Part shown: piece by piece, positions 43,338 to 52,482 of the stretch | Position numbering within the stretch: position 1 is the first letter of the stretch | How the letters are laid out: every line of letters begins with the position of its first letter | Assembly: GCA_964605235.1 (NCBI GenBank) | Contig: CAZSBB010000003.1 | Span: forward strand, 1 to 64,000 | Source of the DNA: CAZSBB01 sp964605235 | GTDB taxonomy: Bacteria; Planctomycetota; Phycisphaerae; Phycisphaerales; Phycisphaeraceae | Direction of reading: 5' to 3' | Length of the DNA stretch: 64,000 nucleotides | Program-made: the position numbers and the translations under genes | Notes under the pieces: generated by a model | Database searches by the model: none | The model's input: the letters and a program-made list of their open reading frames with translations, nothing else | Told to the model about the DNA's origin: nothing

Positions 43338-44735
43338 ATGACCACGCTATCCCCTGACCGTGCGGTTGATGCCACTGCTCGATCTTCCCGGCCGCGGCGC
43401 TTCATCGTCGTCGGCGCGGGTGGCCGGGCGGGGACCTTCATTGAACCGCTGGCGACCGTCCACCGTGAACACGCCCAACTGGTGGGCTTCTGTGAACCCA
43501 ATCAGGAATGGGTCGCACATCACCAGCAGCGGCTGGCGGCGTGGCATCATCCAGCCGTGCCCGTGCATGACCCCGAGCAATTGCCTCAGCTCATCGCGCA
43601 GACGCGCCCCGACGCGGCGATCCTGTGTACGCCGGATTATCTGCACGCCCCGCTGACGGTGCGGTTGCTGGAACTGGGCTGCGACGTGATCGTCGAAAAA
43701 CCGCTGGCGATCGACGCCCCCGGCTGCGCAGCGGTGCTTGAGGCGCAGGCGCGCACTGGCAAACAGGTGCGCGTCACCTTCAACTGTCGCTACATGCCCT
43801 GGGCGGTGCTGATCTGGAAACTGCTGCGCCAGGGACTGGTGGGCGAAATCATCAGCATGCAGATCGACTGGCTGCTCGACGCCCACAAAGGCGTCAGTTA
43901 CCTGTCACGCTGGCACGCGCAAAAGGAGCGGTCCGGCGGGCTGCTGGTGCACAAGGGCACGCATCATCTGGACCTCGCCAACTGGTGGCTCGATGCCGTG
44001 CCCCAGCGGGTTTTCGCGCTGGGTCAACGCGCCTTCTTTGGCGCGGAAAATATGCACAAACACGGCATCGGCGCTCATGGGCCGATTGGCCAGCACTACG
44101 TCGGTGAGGACAACTCGGGCGATCCGTTCGCCCCGCAGTCGCAAACGCTGGCGGCGGTCAATCGCCGTTTCGCCCAGTCGCCGGCGGCACGCGGCTACCG
44201 CCCGGATCGCTCGGTGTGGCGCCGCGAGCAGCTCAACATCGAGGACACCATGAGCGTGCTGGTGCAATACCGCACCGGCGCAATCCTCACCTACAACCTG
44301 CACGCCTTCCTGCCGCGGCGCGGCTCGGTGATTGTGATCAACGGCACACGCGGCCGGATCGAACTGCATCAGGAACCCGGCGGCCGCGTCGTGCCCAATG
44401 GCCCGGTGAACGTGCCCACGCCCCCCGCCGACGCCCAGCCCGTGACTTGGCGCACACGCTGCATCGTGCAGCCGCTGTTCGCCGAGGCGTGGGAAGTGCC
44501 GATCCCCGAAGCGGAAGGCAACCACGAAGGCAGCGATCCGCTGCTGGCGCAGGAACTGTTCGCGGGCGTGGTCGAAGCGCCGGAGATGGGCCGGTGCGCC
44601 GGTGCGGGCCAAGGCGCTGCCGCGGCGCTCATCGGCATCGCGGGCAACGAAAGCATCGCCAGCGGACAACCCGTGGATATCGCCGAGTTGTGCCCGAATC
44701 TCGGCGCAGCGAAGCAACTGCACGAACTGGATTGA
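43338..44735 (+). CDS. Gfo/Idh/MocA-family NAD(P)-dependent oxidoreductase
   Basis: This 465-residue protein has an N-terminal Rossmann fold (VVGAGGRAGTF, about 25-35), CTPDYLHAPL, the family's catalytic EKP motif (VEKPLAID, about 122) and a C-terminal alpha/beta substrate domain with GGLLVHKGTHHLDLANWWL (about 200). Members oxidise or reduce sugars and inositols. It follows the glycosidase gene at 18 bp, so it probably processes the released sugar. Confidence 0.9.
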   Translation: MTTLSPDRAVDATARSSRPRRFIVVGAGGRAGTFIEPLATVHREHAQLVGFCEPNQEWVAHHQQRLAAWHHPAVPVHDPEQLPQLIAQTRPDAAILCTPDYLHAPLTVRLLELGCDVIVEKPLAIDAPGCAAVLEAQARTGKQVRVTFNCRYMPWAVLIWKLLRQGLVGEIISMQIDWLLDAHKGVSYLSRWHAQKERSGGLLVHKGTHHLDLANWWLDAVPQRVFALGQRAFFGAENMHKHGIGAHGPIGQHYVGEDNSGDPFAPQSQTLAAVNRRFAQSPAARGYRPDRSVWRREQLNIEDTMSVLVQYRTGAILTYNLHAFLPRRGSVIVINGTRGRIELHQEPGGRVVPNGPVNVPTPPADAQPVTWRTRCIVQPLFAEAWEVPIPEAEGNHEGSDPLLAQELFAGVVEAPEMGRCAGAGQGAAAALIGIAGNESIASGQPVDIAELCPNLGAAKQLHELD

Positions 44736-44778
44736 CGGACTGCGGCAACGCTTGCCGGGGAATCCGGGAACACCAGCG

Positions 44779-45807
44779 TCAATCGGCGGGCACGTCGATC
44801 ATCGCTTTGATCAGGCCCGGCGTCGTCGGCAAGGTGGCGAACACCTCCGGCACCTGCGCCAGCTCCACCCGTCGGGTGATCCACGGCGTGGTGTCGATGA
44901 GCCCGCGCTCGATGCGGTCGATCAAGTCCGTGAAAGTGGCGGGCGTCGCGTTGCGGCTGGCGAGCAGGGTGAGTTCCCGGCGGTGGAAGTTGGGATCGTC
45001 GAACGTCACCTGGCCCTGGAACAGGCCGACGTACACGATGCGTCCGCCGGGGGCTGTCAGTTCGAAGGTGCTCATCATGGACTGTGGATGCCCGGTGGCG
45101 TCGAACACGACGGTGGGCAGTTCGCCGGCGTTGACCGCCCGGAGCTGCGCGTCCACTTCGCCCGCCCGTGCATCCACCGTAGCGCGAACGCCCAGCGTTT
45201 GCCGCGCGAACGTCAGCCGGTCGGTGGACATGTCCATGGCGACCACCTTGACCTGGCGCGCCAGCAGGGATTGCATGACCCCCAGGCCGATGGGCCCCAG
45301 GCCGATCACCAGCGCGATTTCATCAGCAGTGGGCGCAGCCCGTTCGACGGCATGCGCCCCGATCGCCAGCGTTTCCACCAATGCCAATTGATCCAGCGAC
45401 AGCTTCGCGGAAGGGTGCAGCTTGTGCACCGGCACGCGAAACAGCGGCTGCATTCCACCATCGGTATGCACACCGAGCACGCGCAGCGACGCACAGCAGT
45501 TGCTCTTACCCCGGCGGCAGGCGATGCAGCTTCCGCAGTTGAGGTAAGGCTCCACCGCGCAGCGGGAGCCGGGGACGATGCCGCGCTCGTTGGCGGGCGC
45601 CTCGAGCACTTCCACACCCAGTTCATGGCCCAGCACACGCGGGTAGCTGAAGAACGGCTGCCGGCCGGCGAAAGCGTGCAGGTCGGTCCCACAGACGCCG
45701 ATGCGGTGAATGCGCACCAGCGCTTCGTCGCCATCAGCGGTGGACATCGGCTCGGTGACCGTGCGGCGAACGAACGAACCCGGCTTTTCCAGGGCTATCT
45801 GCAACAT
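44779..45807 (-). CDS. Zinc-binding alcohol dehydrogenase (MDR family)
   Basis: This 342-residue medium-chain dehydrogenase has catalytic-zinc residues Cys in GVCGTDLH and GHELGVEV, four structural-zinc cysteines (CGSCIACRRGKSNCC) and a Rossmann segment VIGLGPIGLGVMQ. The profile fits polyol or sugar dehydrogenases of the sorbitol/threonine-dehydrogenase type. It follows the aldo-keto reductase gene by 3 bp in the same operon, so the two probably act in one sugar pathway. It is convergent with the Gfo/Idh/MocA gene. Confidence 0.9.
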   Translation of the reverse strand: MLQIALEKPGSFVRRTVTEPMSTADGDEALVRIHRIGVCGTDLHAFAGRQPFFSYPRVLGHELGVEVLEAPANERGIVPGSRCAVEPYLNCGSCIACRRGKSNCCASLRVLGVHTDGGMQPLFRVPVHKLHPSAKLSLDQLALVETLAIGAHAVERAAPTADEIALVIGLGPIGLGVMQSLLARQVKVVAMDMSTDRLTFARQTLGVRATVDARAGEVDAQLRAVNAGELPTVVFDATGHPQSMMSTFELTAPGGRIVYVGLFQGQVTFDDPNFHRRELTLLASRNATPATFTDLIDRIERGLIDTTPWITRRVELAQVPEVFATLPTTPGLIKAMIDVPAD

Positions 45808-45810
45808 GGC

Positions 45811-46755
45811 TTAGTTGTTCTCCGCGCGCCCGCTGGGCCAGCTCATGTTGTGGATCGGGGCGAGGATCGTCTGCACCTGCCGCAACAGGTCCAGGTCAAT
45901 CGGCTCGGCGAGCCACTGAATGTTCTTGATGATGTTGGCGGGATTGGCGGAACCGACGAAGGTGGTGGCGATGTCCGGCTGCGCCACGGCGAACTGCACC
46001 GCCAGCTTGATGATGCTTGCGTCACGCTGGGCGCAGTGCGCCGCCGCCTGGGCGCAGAGCTGTTTGACCTGCTGCGGCGCGGGATGCCACGCCGGGGCGC
46101 CGCGCGGCGAGAGCAGCCCCATGCCCAGCGGGGACGCGTTCATCACGCCGATGCCCGCCTGTTGCATTGCCGGCAGAATGCTCAGCAGCGCCGTGTCGTT
46201 CAGCTCGTAATGGCAATAGCTGAGGATGGTGTCGAGCACGCCCGCGCCGACCTGTTCGACCACGGTGGTGAAGACTTTCAGGGGCAGGCCGGTGATGCCG
46301 ATGTAGCGGCACTTGCCCGCCTGTTTGAGCCGCTGCAGCGCGGGGATGGTTTCATCCACGATCTGCTGGAGGTTGCCGAATTCGATGTCGTGAGCCTGCA
46401 GGAAATCGAGATGGTCCACGCCCAGCCGGCCGAGCGATTCCTCGACGCTGCGGGTGATGCGGGTGGCGGAGAAGTCGAAGTCCTTCGCTTCGGAGCCATA
46501 GCGGCCGCACTTGGTCGCCAGCAGGTAGCGGTCGCGTGGGATGGTGCGCAGCGCCTGGCCCAGCACGGTTTCAGCTTTGGTCAGCCCGTAGTAGGGTGAT
46601 ACATCGATCAGGTTCATGCCATGGTCGAGCGCTGCGTGGACCGCGCCGATGGCTTCATCCTGCTGCACCTCCCGAAACACGCCGCCGAGCGACGACGCCC
46701 CGAAACTCAGCGCGGACACCTGCAGACCAGTGCGACCCAACGGACGAAACAGCAT
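45811..46755 (-). CDS. Aldo-keto reductase, L-fucose/L-galactose dehydrogenase-like
   Basis: This 314-residue AKR has the tetrad Asp-Tyr-Lys-His in LIDVSPYYG, ATKCGRYG and LQAHDIEF. The opening RPLGRTGLQVSALSFGASSLGGVF resembles L-galactose/L-fucose dehydrogenases. It is the first gene of a two-gene minus-strand operon with the Zn-dehydrogenase. Together they could oxidise fucose or a similar sugar; the substrate is inferred from family and context. Confidence 0.88.
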   Translation of the reverse strand: MLFRPLGRTGLQVSALSFGASSLGGVFREVQQDEAIGAVHAALDHGMNLIDVSPYYGLTKAETVLGQALRTIPRDRYLLATKCGRYGSEAKDFDFSATRITRSVEESLGRLGVDHLDFLQAHDIEFGNLQQIVDETIPALQRLKQAGKCRYIGITGLPLKVFTTVVEQVGAGVLDTILSYCHYELNDTALLSILPAMQQAGIGVMNASPLGMGLLSPRGAPAWHPAPQQVKQLCAQAAAHCAQRDASIIKLAVQFAVAQPDIATTFVGSANPANIIKNIQWLAEPIDLDLLRQVQTILAPIHNMSWPSGRAENN

Positions 46756-46983
46756 GATCCCACTCCTCTGGCCGCCGCGCTGTCTGAGCCATCAGCCAGC
46801 CGGGCATATGGCCAGCATTGTAGTGCTCCCCCAACGATGCACCCGGCCCGTGCATCACATAGGTCAAGGGGTGCGTGGACCACTGCGGCGCTGGTTTTCG
46901 CCCCTCTGGCTGCCGGGCGTTCCCTGACCGCGCGGCGGGGTGTACCATGAGCCCATGGACCAGCTTGGGGAATCCCTCACGCC

Positions 46984-48534
46984 ATGACGCTGCAGCGCCG
47001 CCTGACCCTCGCAGCCCTGATGCTCACCGGCAGCCTGCTGGCGATCGGTGGGTTGTGTCTGTGGGGGTTTTATCAGGTCAACCTGAGTCTGGACGCCGCC
47101 AGCGCCGAGTTCGCCGAGTTGCGCATGGTGGAACAGGTGGGCGTGCAGATCGCCCATGTGCGCGGCTCGCTGGAATCCGAACGCCCCAGCCTGGCGGTCA
47201 TCAGCCTGGCGCTGGATGAAGCGGTCGCCAAGCTCGAACAGTTCGTGGATCTGCAGGAGCGCGCCCGCGTGGCGGATCCGGAACACCAGCGCCGCGAAAG
47301 CGAACTGGCGGTGCAGTTCGTCCGGCGGCTCAACGGGCTGGCGATCGATCTGGGTCGGCTGCGCGGCGACTACCTGACCTCCGCCGACCGCGCCGAGGCC
47401 GTCGCCACCGTGGACGCCCTGCTTTCGGACCTGCAACTCCTGGCGCAGCAGATCGAACAGGGCGTGATCAACTCGCGGCAGCAGGCGGGCCGACGGCTGC
47501 GCGGGTTGGCGTTCACCGTGGCGAGCATCGCCGTGGTGGTGGTCGTGGCGGGACTGTTCGTCATCACCGGACAATACCGCAGCGTCATGCGGCCGCTGCG
47601 CCGGCTCAAGCGCGGCGTGGAGCGCGTCGCCGCCGGCGAACTGACCCACCAACTGCCCGAAGAAGGCGACGCCGAGTTCGTTGCTCTGGCGCGCGACTTC
47701 AACCGCATGTCCAGCGAGTTGCAAAGCCTGTATGACGACCTGGACCGCCGGGTGCAGGAACGCACCCGTGAGCTGGCGCGGGCGGAGCGTCTGGCGAGCG
47801 TGGGCTTTCTGGCGGCGGGCGTGGCGCATGAAATCAACAATCCCATGGGCATCATCTCCGGCTACGCCGAGTTGTCGCTCAAGGAACTGGAGGACACCCC
47901 CCCGGATGAAACCCGCCAGCATCTGACCGAGGCGCTGGAGATCATTCGTGACGAAGCTTTCCGCTGCAAGAAAATCACGCAGAAACTGCTGTCGCTGATG
48001 CAGCGGGACGACGCTCCGCGGGAGCCGGTGGAAATCGCCCAGGTCGCCCGGGAAGTGGTCGCGCTGGTGGGCGGGCTCAAGCAGTATCGGCATCTGGCGG
48101 TGAAGCTGGAGTTCCCGGAGCAGGAGCCGCTGCGCGTGGTCGGTCGGCAACCCGAACTGAAACAGGTGCTGCTGAACCTGACCATCAACGCCCTGGAAGC
48201 GGTGCGGGAGAACAATGGCCACGTGATCATTGCCGGCCAGCGCGACAATGGGCGGGTGACGTTGACCATTGCGGACACCGGCAAGGGCATGACCAGCGAG
48301 GTGCTCGACCATGTGTTCGAGCCCTTCTTCACCCAGCGCCGCAGCAATCGCGACGGCGAAACCGGCACCGGACTGGGCCTGTTCATCGTGCACGCCATCG
48401 TCAGCGATATGGGCGGAACGATCGCCGCCGCCAGCGCCGGGCCGGGGCAGGGCAGTCGGTTTATCATTAGCTGGCCGGGGCTGGAAGCCAATCCGAACGC
48501 CAGCGCGCCGGCGCGCGGCGTGCCTACGACATAG
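46984..48534 (+). CDS. NtrB-like membrane sensor histidine kinase
   Basis: This 516-residue kinase has two membrane helices (about 8-30 and 176-196) flanking a helical periplasmic sensor, a HAMP domain (about 200-255; RPLRRLKRGVERVAAGELTHQL), a coiled coil, the H-box GVAHEINNPMG with phospho-acceptor His282, and an HATPase domain (NLTINALEAV N-box, DTGKGM, GTGLGLFIVH). The kinase type is HisKA/NtrB-like. The response regulator gene follows at about 9 bp. Confidence 0.93.
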   Translation: MTLQRRLTLAALMLTGSLLAIGGLCLWGFYQVNLSLDAASAEFAELRMVEQVGVQIAHVRGSLESERPSLAVISLALDEAVAKLEQFVDLQERARVADPEHQRRESELAVQFVRRLNGLAIDLGRLRGDYLTSADRAEAVATVDALLSDLQLLAQQIEQGVINSRQQAGRRLRGLAFTVASIAVVVVVAGLFVITGQYRSVMRPLRRLKRGVERVAAGELTHQLPEEGDAEFVALARDFNRMSSELQSLYDDLDRRVQERTRELARAERLASVGFLAAGVAHEINNPMGIISGYAELSLKELEDTPPDETRQHLTEALEIIRDEAFRCKKITQKLLSLMQRDDAPREPVEIAQVAREVVALVGGLKQYRHLAVKLEFPEQEPLRVVGRQPELKQVLLNLTINALEAVRENNGHVIIAGQRDNGRVTLTIADTGKGMTSEVLDHVFEPFFTQRRSNRDGETGTGLGLFIVHAIVSDMGGTIAAASAGPGQGSRFIISWPGLEANPNASAPARGVPTT

Positions 48535-48543
48535 GGGAACGTG

Positions 48544-49221
48544 ATGTCCAGTGAGAATGAACCAAGTCGGCTGGTGATGATTGTGGAGGATGAGCCGCGC
48601 CTGCGCACGATGCTGCTGCGCGCCGTGCCGGACATGGGCTATGAAGGCGTCGCCGCCGAGAGCGGGGAGGACGCGCTGCGCAAGATGGACCAGCGCCCGG
48701 CGGACATCGTGATCCTCGACCTGAACCTGCCGGGCATCGGCGGCATGGAAGTGTTCGAGCAGATTCGCCAGCGCTGGAACCAGACCTCGGTCATCATCAT
48801 GACCGGTTATGGCGATCTGGCGTCGGCGCGGCAGGCGATCCGTCTGGACGTGGTGGACTTCCTGACCAAGCCGACGTCGCTGGGCGAACTGGAAGTGGCG
48901 CTCGACCGCGCCTGGCGTCGCCGGCTGGACCTGCTGCGCGACCGCAAGCGGCTGGCGGCGCCCGCCATCGGCAACCTGATGGATGAGCCGGTGGCGCAGG
49001 AGGAGGCGGCCCCCGCGCGTCCCAGCGCTGCCGCCCCCGCGCCGGCGGGCAGCGCGCACAACCTGCGCGACCTGGAACGGCAAGCCATCGAGCAGGCGCT
49101 CGAACGCCACGAAGGCAATCGCGCCGCCGCCGCCGCGGAACTGGGCATCAGCGTGCGCACGCTGTACTACCGCCTGCGCGAGTACGAAACCCTCGACCGC
49201 CACCAGGACGGCGCGGATTAA
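48544..49221 (+). CDS. Response regulator, REC-Fis (PrrA/NtrC-C-terminal type)
   Basis: This 225-residue regulator has a receiver domain (about 9-125; acidic pocket VEDEP, phospho-acceptor Asp59 in ILDLNLPG, Thr in IMTGYG, Lys in LTKP), an Ala/Pro linker and a Fis-type helix-turn-helix (about 175-215; AIEQALERHEGNRAAAAAELGISVRTLYYRL). It lacks an AAA+ sigma54 domain, as in PrrA/ActR regulators. GGGGA is placed before ATG 48544; GTG 48541 is an alternative. It pairs with the preceding kinase, and the adjacent PilT-type ATPases may be targets. Confidence 0.93.
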   Translation: MSSENEPSRLVMIVEDEPRLRTMLLRAVPDMGYEGVAAESGEDALRKMDQRPADIVILDLNLPGIGGMEVFEQIRQRWNQTSVIIMTGYGDLASARQAIRLDVVDFLTKPTSLGELEVALDRAWRRRLDLLRDRKRLAAPAIGNLMDEPVAQEEAAPARPSAAAPAPAGSAHNLRDLERQAIEQALERHEGNRAAAAAELGISVRTLYYRLREYETLDRHQDGAD

Positions 49222-49257
49222 GCTGCACCCCGGCAAACCCGGTGCGCCACCGCCTGA

Positions 49258-49371
49258 ACGAGCCGGAAGCGTGAGCGACGGGCAGGGCGTTTGGCGGTCA
49301 ACGACCTTCTGTTTGGAAGTAACGCAACAGGCAACCAGGCGCCCTGCCCGTCGCTCACGCTTCCGGCTCGT
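49258..49371. repeat. Intergenic palindromic repeat (GAGCCGGAAGCGTGAGCGACGG type)
   Basis: Arms 49258-49289 and 49340-49371 are 32-bp perfect inverted copies, separated by a 50-base loop. The word AGCCGGAAGCGTGAGCGACG is a repeat I remember as widespread in planctomycete genomes. It lies between the response regulator and PilT-like genes. Confidence 0.85.
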
Positions 49372-49412
49372 CAGGCCCGGCCACATCCCCGCGAAATAAA
49401 CCCATTCATGGC

Positions 49413-49441
49413 TTGTCGCCCCCCCGGCGCATCGGTACAGT
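49413..49441 (+). promoter_or_regulatory. Possible promoter of the PilT-like gene pair
   Basis: TTGTCG (49413-49418), 17-bp spacer, TACAGT (49436-49441). The predicted start near 49448 is only about 5 nt before ATG 49453, implying a nearly leaderless transcript; no Shine-Dalgarno site precedes that ATG. Confidence 0.4.
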
Positions 49442-49452
49442 AGCGTCCACGC

Positions 49453-51228
49453 ATGGCAACGCTGGCGATCAAAGTCTTCAAGCTGATTGTCCTCCACAAC
49501 AAGTTGATGGAGGAGAAAGACCTTGATTTTTTCCTCAAGGAAACGCCCGACCCGGTCCAGTGCCTGGAGCGGCTGGTCGCCAGCAACATGATTCCCCAGC
49601 CGGTGGCGACCAAGCTCCGCGAGGTGTACGAGAAAAAACTCCTCAAGGAGCAGGGCAAAGCGGGCCACGACGCTTCCGCCGCGCCGAGCAAACCGACCGC
49701 CAAACCTGCGCCGACCAAACGCCCCGCGCCATCCGACGATGATGACGACGAAGAGCCGATACCGCTGCCCGATGAACTGGGGGAATCGCAGGCGGGCGGC
49801 ATGGCGCTCAACGCGGTCGGCGATCAGGCCGACGCGCTGAACAAGCCGGATGAACTCAACTGGGTTGAAGCGGTCAAGGAAAAAGACGAGAACTGGCGCG
49901 AAGCCGAGCATCACGTCGAGCAGCTCGAACTGGACGACGAGGAGTTCGAGCATCACGAGATCGTCAAGCCTTCCAGCGAAAAGCTCAAGGCGGCGCCGCC
50001 CACCACCCCGGTGGCGATGGGCGCGCCGGCGGCTGGCACAGCGCCCGCACCCGCCCCCACTCCTGCCGCCGCCCATGCTCCGGCGGCGGTCACCGGCGGC
50101 GACGGCCTGGCTGCGGTGTCGGACCACGAACGCATTCCCTGCAACGTTCCGCCCCAGCAGTACGATCCCATGGCGGTCAAGCTGCTCAAGAAGGCGGTGC
50201 AACTGCACGCCAGCGACGTGCATCTGGCGGCCGGCTCTTCGCCGTTCTTCCGGCTCAATGGCTCGCTGGTCTTCACCGACCTGCCCAAGCTGACGCCCGA
50301 GGTCGCCGAGCGCATCGTGCTGGGCTTCATGGACGACGCCCAGCAGCAGCGCTGGCTGCATCATCATGACCTGGACTTTTCGCTCGATGATCCCGAGCTG
50401 GGCCGCTTCCGCGTCAACGCCCTGCTGCAGTTCCGCGGCCCATCGATCATCTTCCGCTGCATTCCCCGCAAGATTCCCACGCTGGCGGACCTGGGCCTGC
50501 CCACCAGCATCGGCCGGTTCACCGAGTATCACCAGGGCCTCGTGCTGCTGACCGGCCCCGCCGGCTGCGGCAAGACCACCACCGCCGCGGCGCTCATTGA
50601 CATGGTCAACGAGTCGCGCCACGACCACATCATCACCGTGGAAGACCCGGTCGAGTTCCTGCATACCTCCAAGAACTGCAACGTCACCCAGCGGCAGGTG
50701 CCCACCAGCACGCTCAGCTTCGCGGCGGCGCTCAAGGCAGCGCTGCGCGAAGACCCCGACGTCATCATGATCGGCGAAATGCGCGACCTCGAAACCGTCT
50801 CCCTGGCGATTCGCGCCGCCGAGACGGGCCACCTGGTCATCGGCACCTTACAGACCAAGAGCGCCGCCCGCACCATCGACCGCGTGATCGACGTCTTCCC
50901 CGAGGATCAGCAGGCGCAGATTCGCGCCATGCTCAGCGAATCGCTGCGCGGCATCGTCTCCCAGCAGCTCATCCCGCGCAAAGACGGCAAGGGCCGGGTG
51001 GTCGCCATTGAAATCCTCAACGTCATCTCCTCGGTCAGCAATCTCATCCGCGACGCCAAGACCTTCCAACTGCCCTCGCTGATGCAGACCGGCCGCAAGC
51101 AGGGCCAGGTGATGATGGATGATTCGCTCGATGAACTGCTGCGCCAGGACCTGATCACCAAGGAGGAAGCCGCCAAGGTGTCGGAGAATCCCAAGCGCTT
51201 TCGCACAGGAGCAGCCGCCGCCGGCTGA
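49453..51228 (+). CDS. PilT-like secretion ATPase with long acidic N-terminal extension and altered His box
   Basis: This 591-residue GspE-superfamily ATPase has about 240 extra N-terminal residues: a helical segment, then a disordered acidic and Pro/Ala-rich linker. The PilT core (about 245-575) has ASDVHLAAG, Walker A GPAGCGKTTT (Lys374), Asp box TVEDPVEF, Walker B MIGEMRDLET and a His box reading GTLQTKSA, where PilT proteins normally have GTLHTNSA: Gln467 replaces His. Ring assembly may need the neighbouring canonical PilT. The 6-bp gap to pilT supports a two-gene unit for type IV pilus retraction or gliding. Confidence 0.88.
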   Translation: MATLAIKVFKLIVLHNKLMEEKDLDFFLKETPDPVQCLERLVASNMIPQPVATKLREVYEKKLLKEQGKAGHDASAAPSKPTAKPAPTKRPAPSDDDDDEEPIPLPDELGESQAGGMALNAVGDQADALNKPDELNWVEAVKEKDENWREAEHHVEQLELDDEEFEHHEIVKPSSEKLKAAPPTTPVAMGAPAAGTAPAPAPTPAAAHAPAAVTGGDGLAAVSDHERIPCNVPPQQYDPMAVKLLKKAVQLHASDVHLAAGSSPFFRLNGSLVFTDLPKLTPEVAERIVLGFMDDAQQQRWLHHHDLDFSLDDPELGRFRVNALLQFRGPSIIFRCIPRKIPTLADLGLPTSIGRFTEYHQGLVLLTGPAGCGKTTTAAALIDMVNESRHDHIITVEDPVEFLHTSKNCNVTQRQVPTSTLSFAAALKAALREDPDVIMIGEMRDLETVSLAIRAAETGHLVIGTLQTKSAARTIDRVIDVFPEDQQAQIRAMLSESLRGIVSQQLIPRKDGKGRVVAIEILNVISSVSNLIRDAKTFQLPSLMQTGRKQGQVMMDDSLDELLRQDLITKEEAAKVSENPKRFRTGAAAAG

Positions 51229-51234
51229 TGATCC

Positions 51235-52326
51235 ATGGCGAAAATCGACGCGCTGTTCCGCATGGTCAAGGAAAAGAACGCCAGCGACTTGCATATGCTC
51301 GAGGGCCTGCCGCCCAAGCTGCGCATCCATGGCGATCTGCAGATCATCGCCGGCCATCCGGTGCTCGATGAGCCGATGCTCCGCGAGTACCTCAGCGAAA
51401 TCGCCACCCCCAAGCAGTGGGCGCACTACGAACGCTCGGGCGACCTGGACTTCGCCTATGGCCTGGAAGGCGTCGCCCGTTTCCGCTGCAATTTCCTGCG
51501 CCAGGTGCACGGCCGGGGCGCGGTCTTTCGCCAGATTCCCGACAAAATCCTCACCGCCGACGACCTGGGCCTGCCCAAAGCCGTCGCCGACCTCGCCCAC
51601 CTGCGCAGCGGCCTGGTGCTGGTCACCGGCCCGACCGGCTCGGGTAAATCCACCACCCTCGCGGCGGTCATCAACACCATCAACCGCACCTACAAGAAGC
51701 ACGTCATCACCATCGAGGATCCGATCGAATTCGTCCACGAAAACCTCAAGTCCGTCATCACCCAGCGCGAAGTCGGCCAGCACAGCGATGACTTCCCCTC
51801 CGCGCTCAAGGCGGCGGTGCGCGAGGACCCGGACATCATCCTCGTCGGCGAAATGCGCGACCTGGAAACCATCAGCCTGGCGCTGACCGCCGCCGAGCTG
51901 GGCCTGCTGGTGTTCGGCACGCTGCACACCAACAGTGCCGCCAAAACCATCGACCGCGTGATCGACGTCTTCCCCGCCGGCCGGCAGCCCATGATCCGCA
52001 CCATGCTCAGCGAATCGCTGCAGGCGGTGGTGTCGCAGCTCCTGCTCAAAAAGATCGGCGGCGGGCGGATTGCCTGTCATGAGATCCTGCTGCGCAAGGA
52101 AGGCCTGAGCAACATGATCCGCGAGGGCGCGATCAACAAGATCGTCTCCATGATCGAAATCGGCCGCGCCGACGGCATGCAGCTCATGGACCAGGCCCTG
52201 ATGCATCTGTTCAAGACCGGCGTCATCACCGGCGAAGACGCGTTCATGAAGGCGTTCACCAAGTCCACCTTCGAACAGTTCCGCGAAGTCAAGAAGTTCG
52301 AAGAAGAAGCGGACGAGGACGAATGA
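51235..52326 (+). CDS. pilT: Twitching-motility ATPase PilT
   Basis: This 363-residue protein matches PilT in length and motifs: ASDLHMLEG, Walker A GPTGSGKSTT (Lys138), Asp box TIEDPIEF, Walker B LVGEMRDLET, His box GTLHTNSA, and a C-terminal acidic tail EEEADEDE. PilT hexamers power type IV pilus retraction. It lies 6 bp after its paralogue, and no pilus structural or PilB genes are visible in the window. Confidence 0.93.
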   Translation: MAKIDALFRMVKEKNASDLHMLEGLPPKLRIHGDLQIIAGHPVLDEPMLREYLSEIATPKQWAHYERSGDLDFAYGLEGVARFRCNFLRQVHGRGAVFRQIPDKILTADDLGLPKAVADLAHLRSGLVLVTGPTGSGKSTTLAAVINTINRTYKKHVITIEDPIEFVHENLKSVITQREVGQHSDDFPSALKAAVREDPDIILVGEMRDLETISLALTAAELGLLVFGTLHTNSAAKTIDRVIDVFPAGRQPMIRTMLSESLQAVVSQLLLKKIGGGRIACHEILLRKEGLSNMIREGAINKIVSMIEIGRADGMQLMDQALMHLFKTGVITGEDAFMKAFTKSTFEQFREVKKFEEEADEDE

Positions 52327-52336
52327 GCCTTTCCCA

Positions 52337-52431
52337 TTAGCCCCCGGCTTCGCCGGGGGACATTGCTTTGATCTCACCGATTTATCCAGATGCGTCAAGG
52401 GTTCGGATCCCCCGGCAGAGCCGGGGGCTAA
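52337..52431. repeat. Intergenic double hairpin (TTAGCCCCCGGC type)
   Basis: Arms 52337-52360 and 52408-52431 (24 bp, two mismatches) are inverted to each other, and each arm is itself a stable hairpin (CCCCCGGC/GCCGGGGG). The element sits between the convergent pilT and ABC-2 genes and could serve as a bidirectional terminator or a REP-type repeat. Confidence 0.8.
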
Positions 52432-52482
52432 CGGGGTTGCCCCCCCGCCATGCGTGCCCATTTTTCCCGGCAAAGGCAGGCG

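Noticed and set aside
49222..49452. Short proteins encoded by the AGCCGGAAGCG palindrome
   Set aside because: Translation of repeat arms in any frame gives typical spurious repeat peptides without a start context.
46864..50832. 1322-codon minus-strand frame across kinase, regulator and PilT-like genes
   Set aside because: It crosses three genes with clear motifs on the other strand and runs through the palindromic repeat; an artefact of GC-rich third positions.
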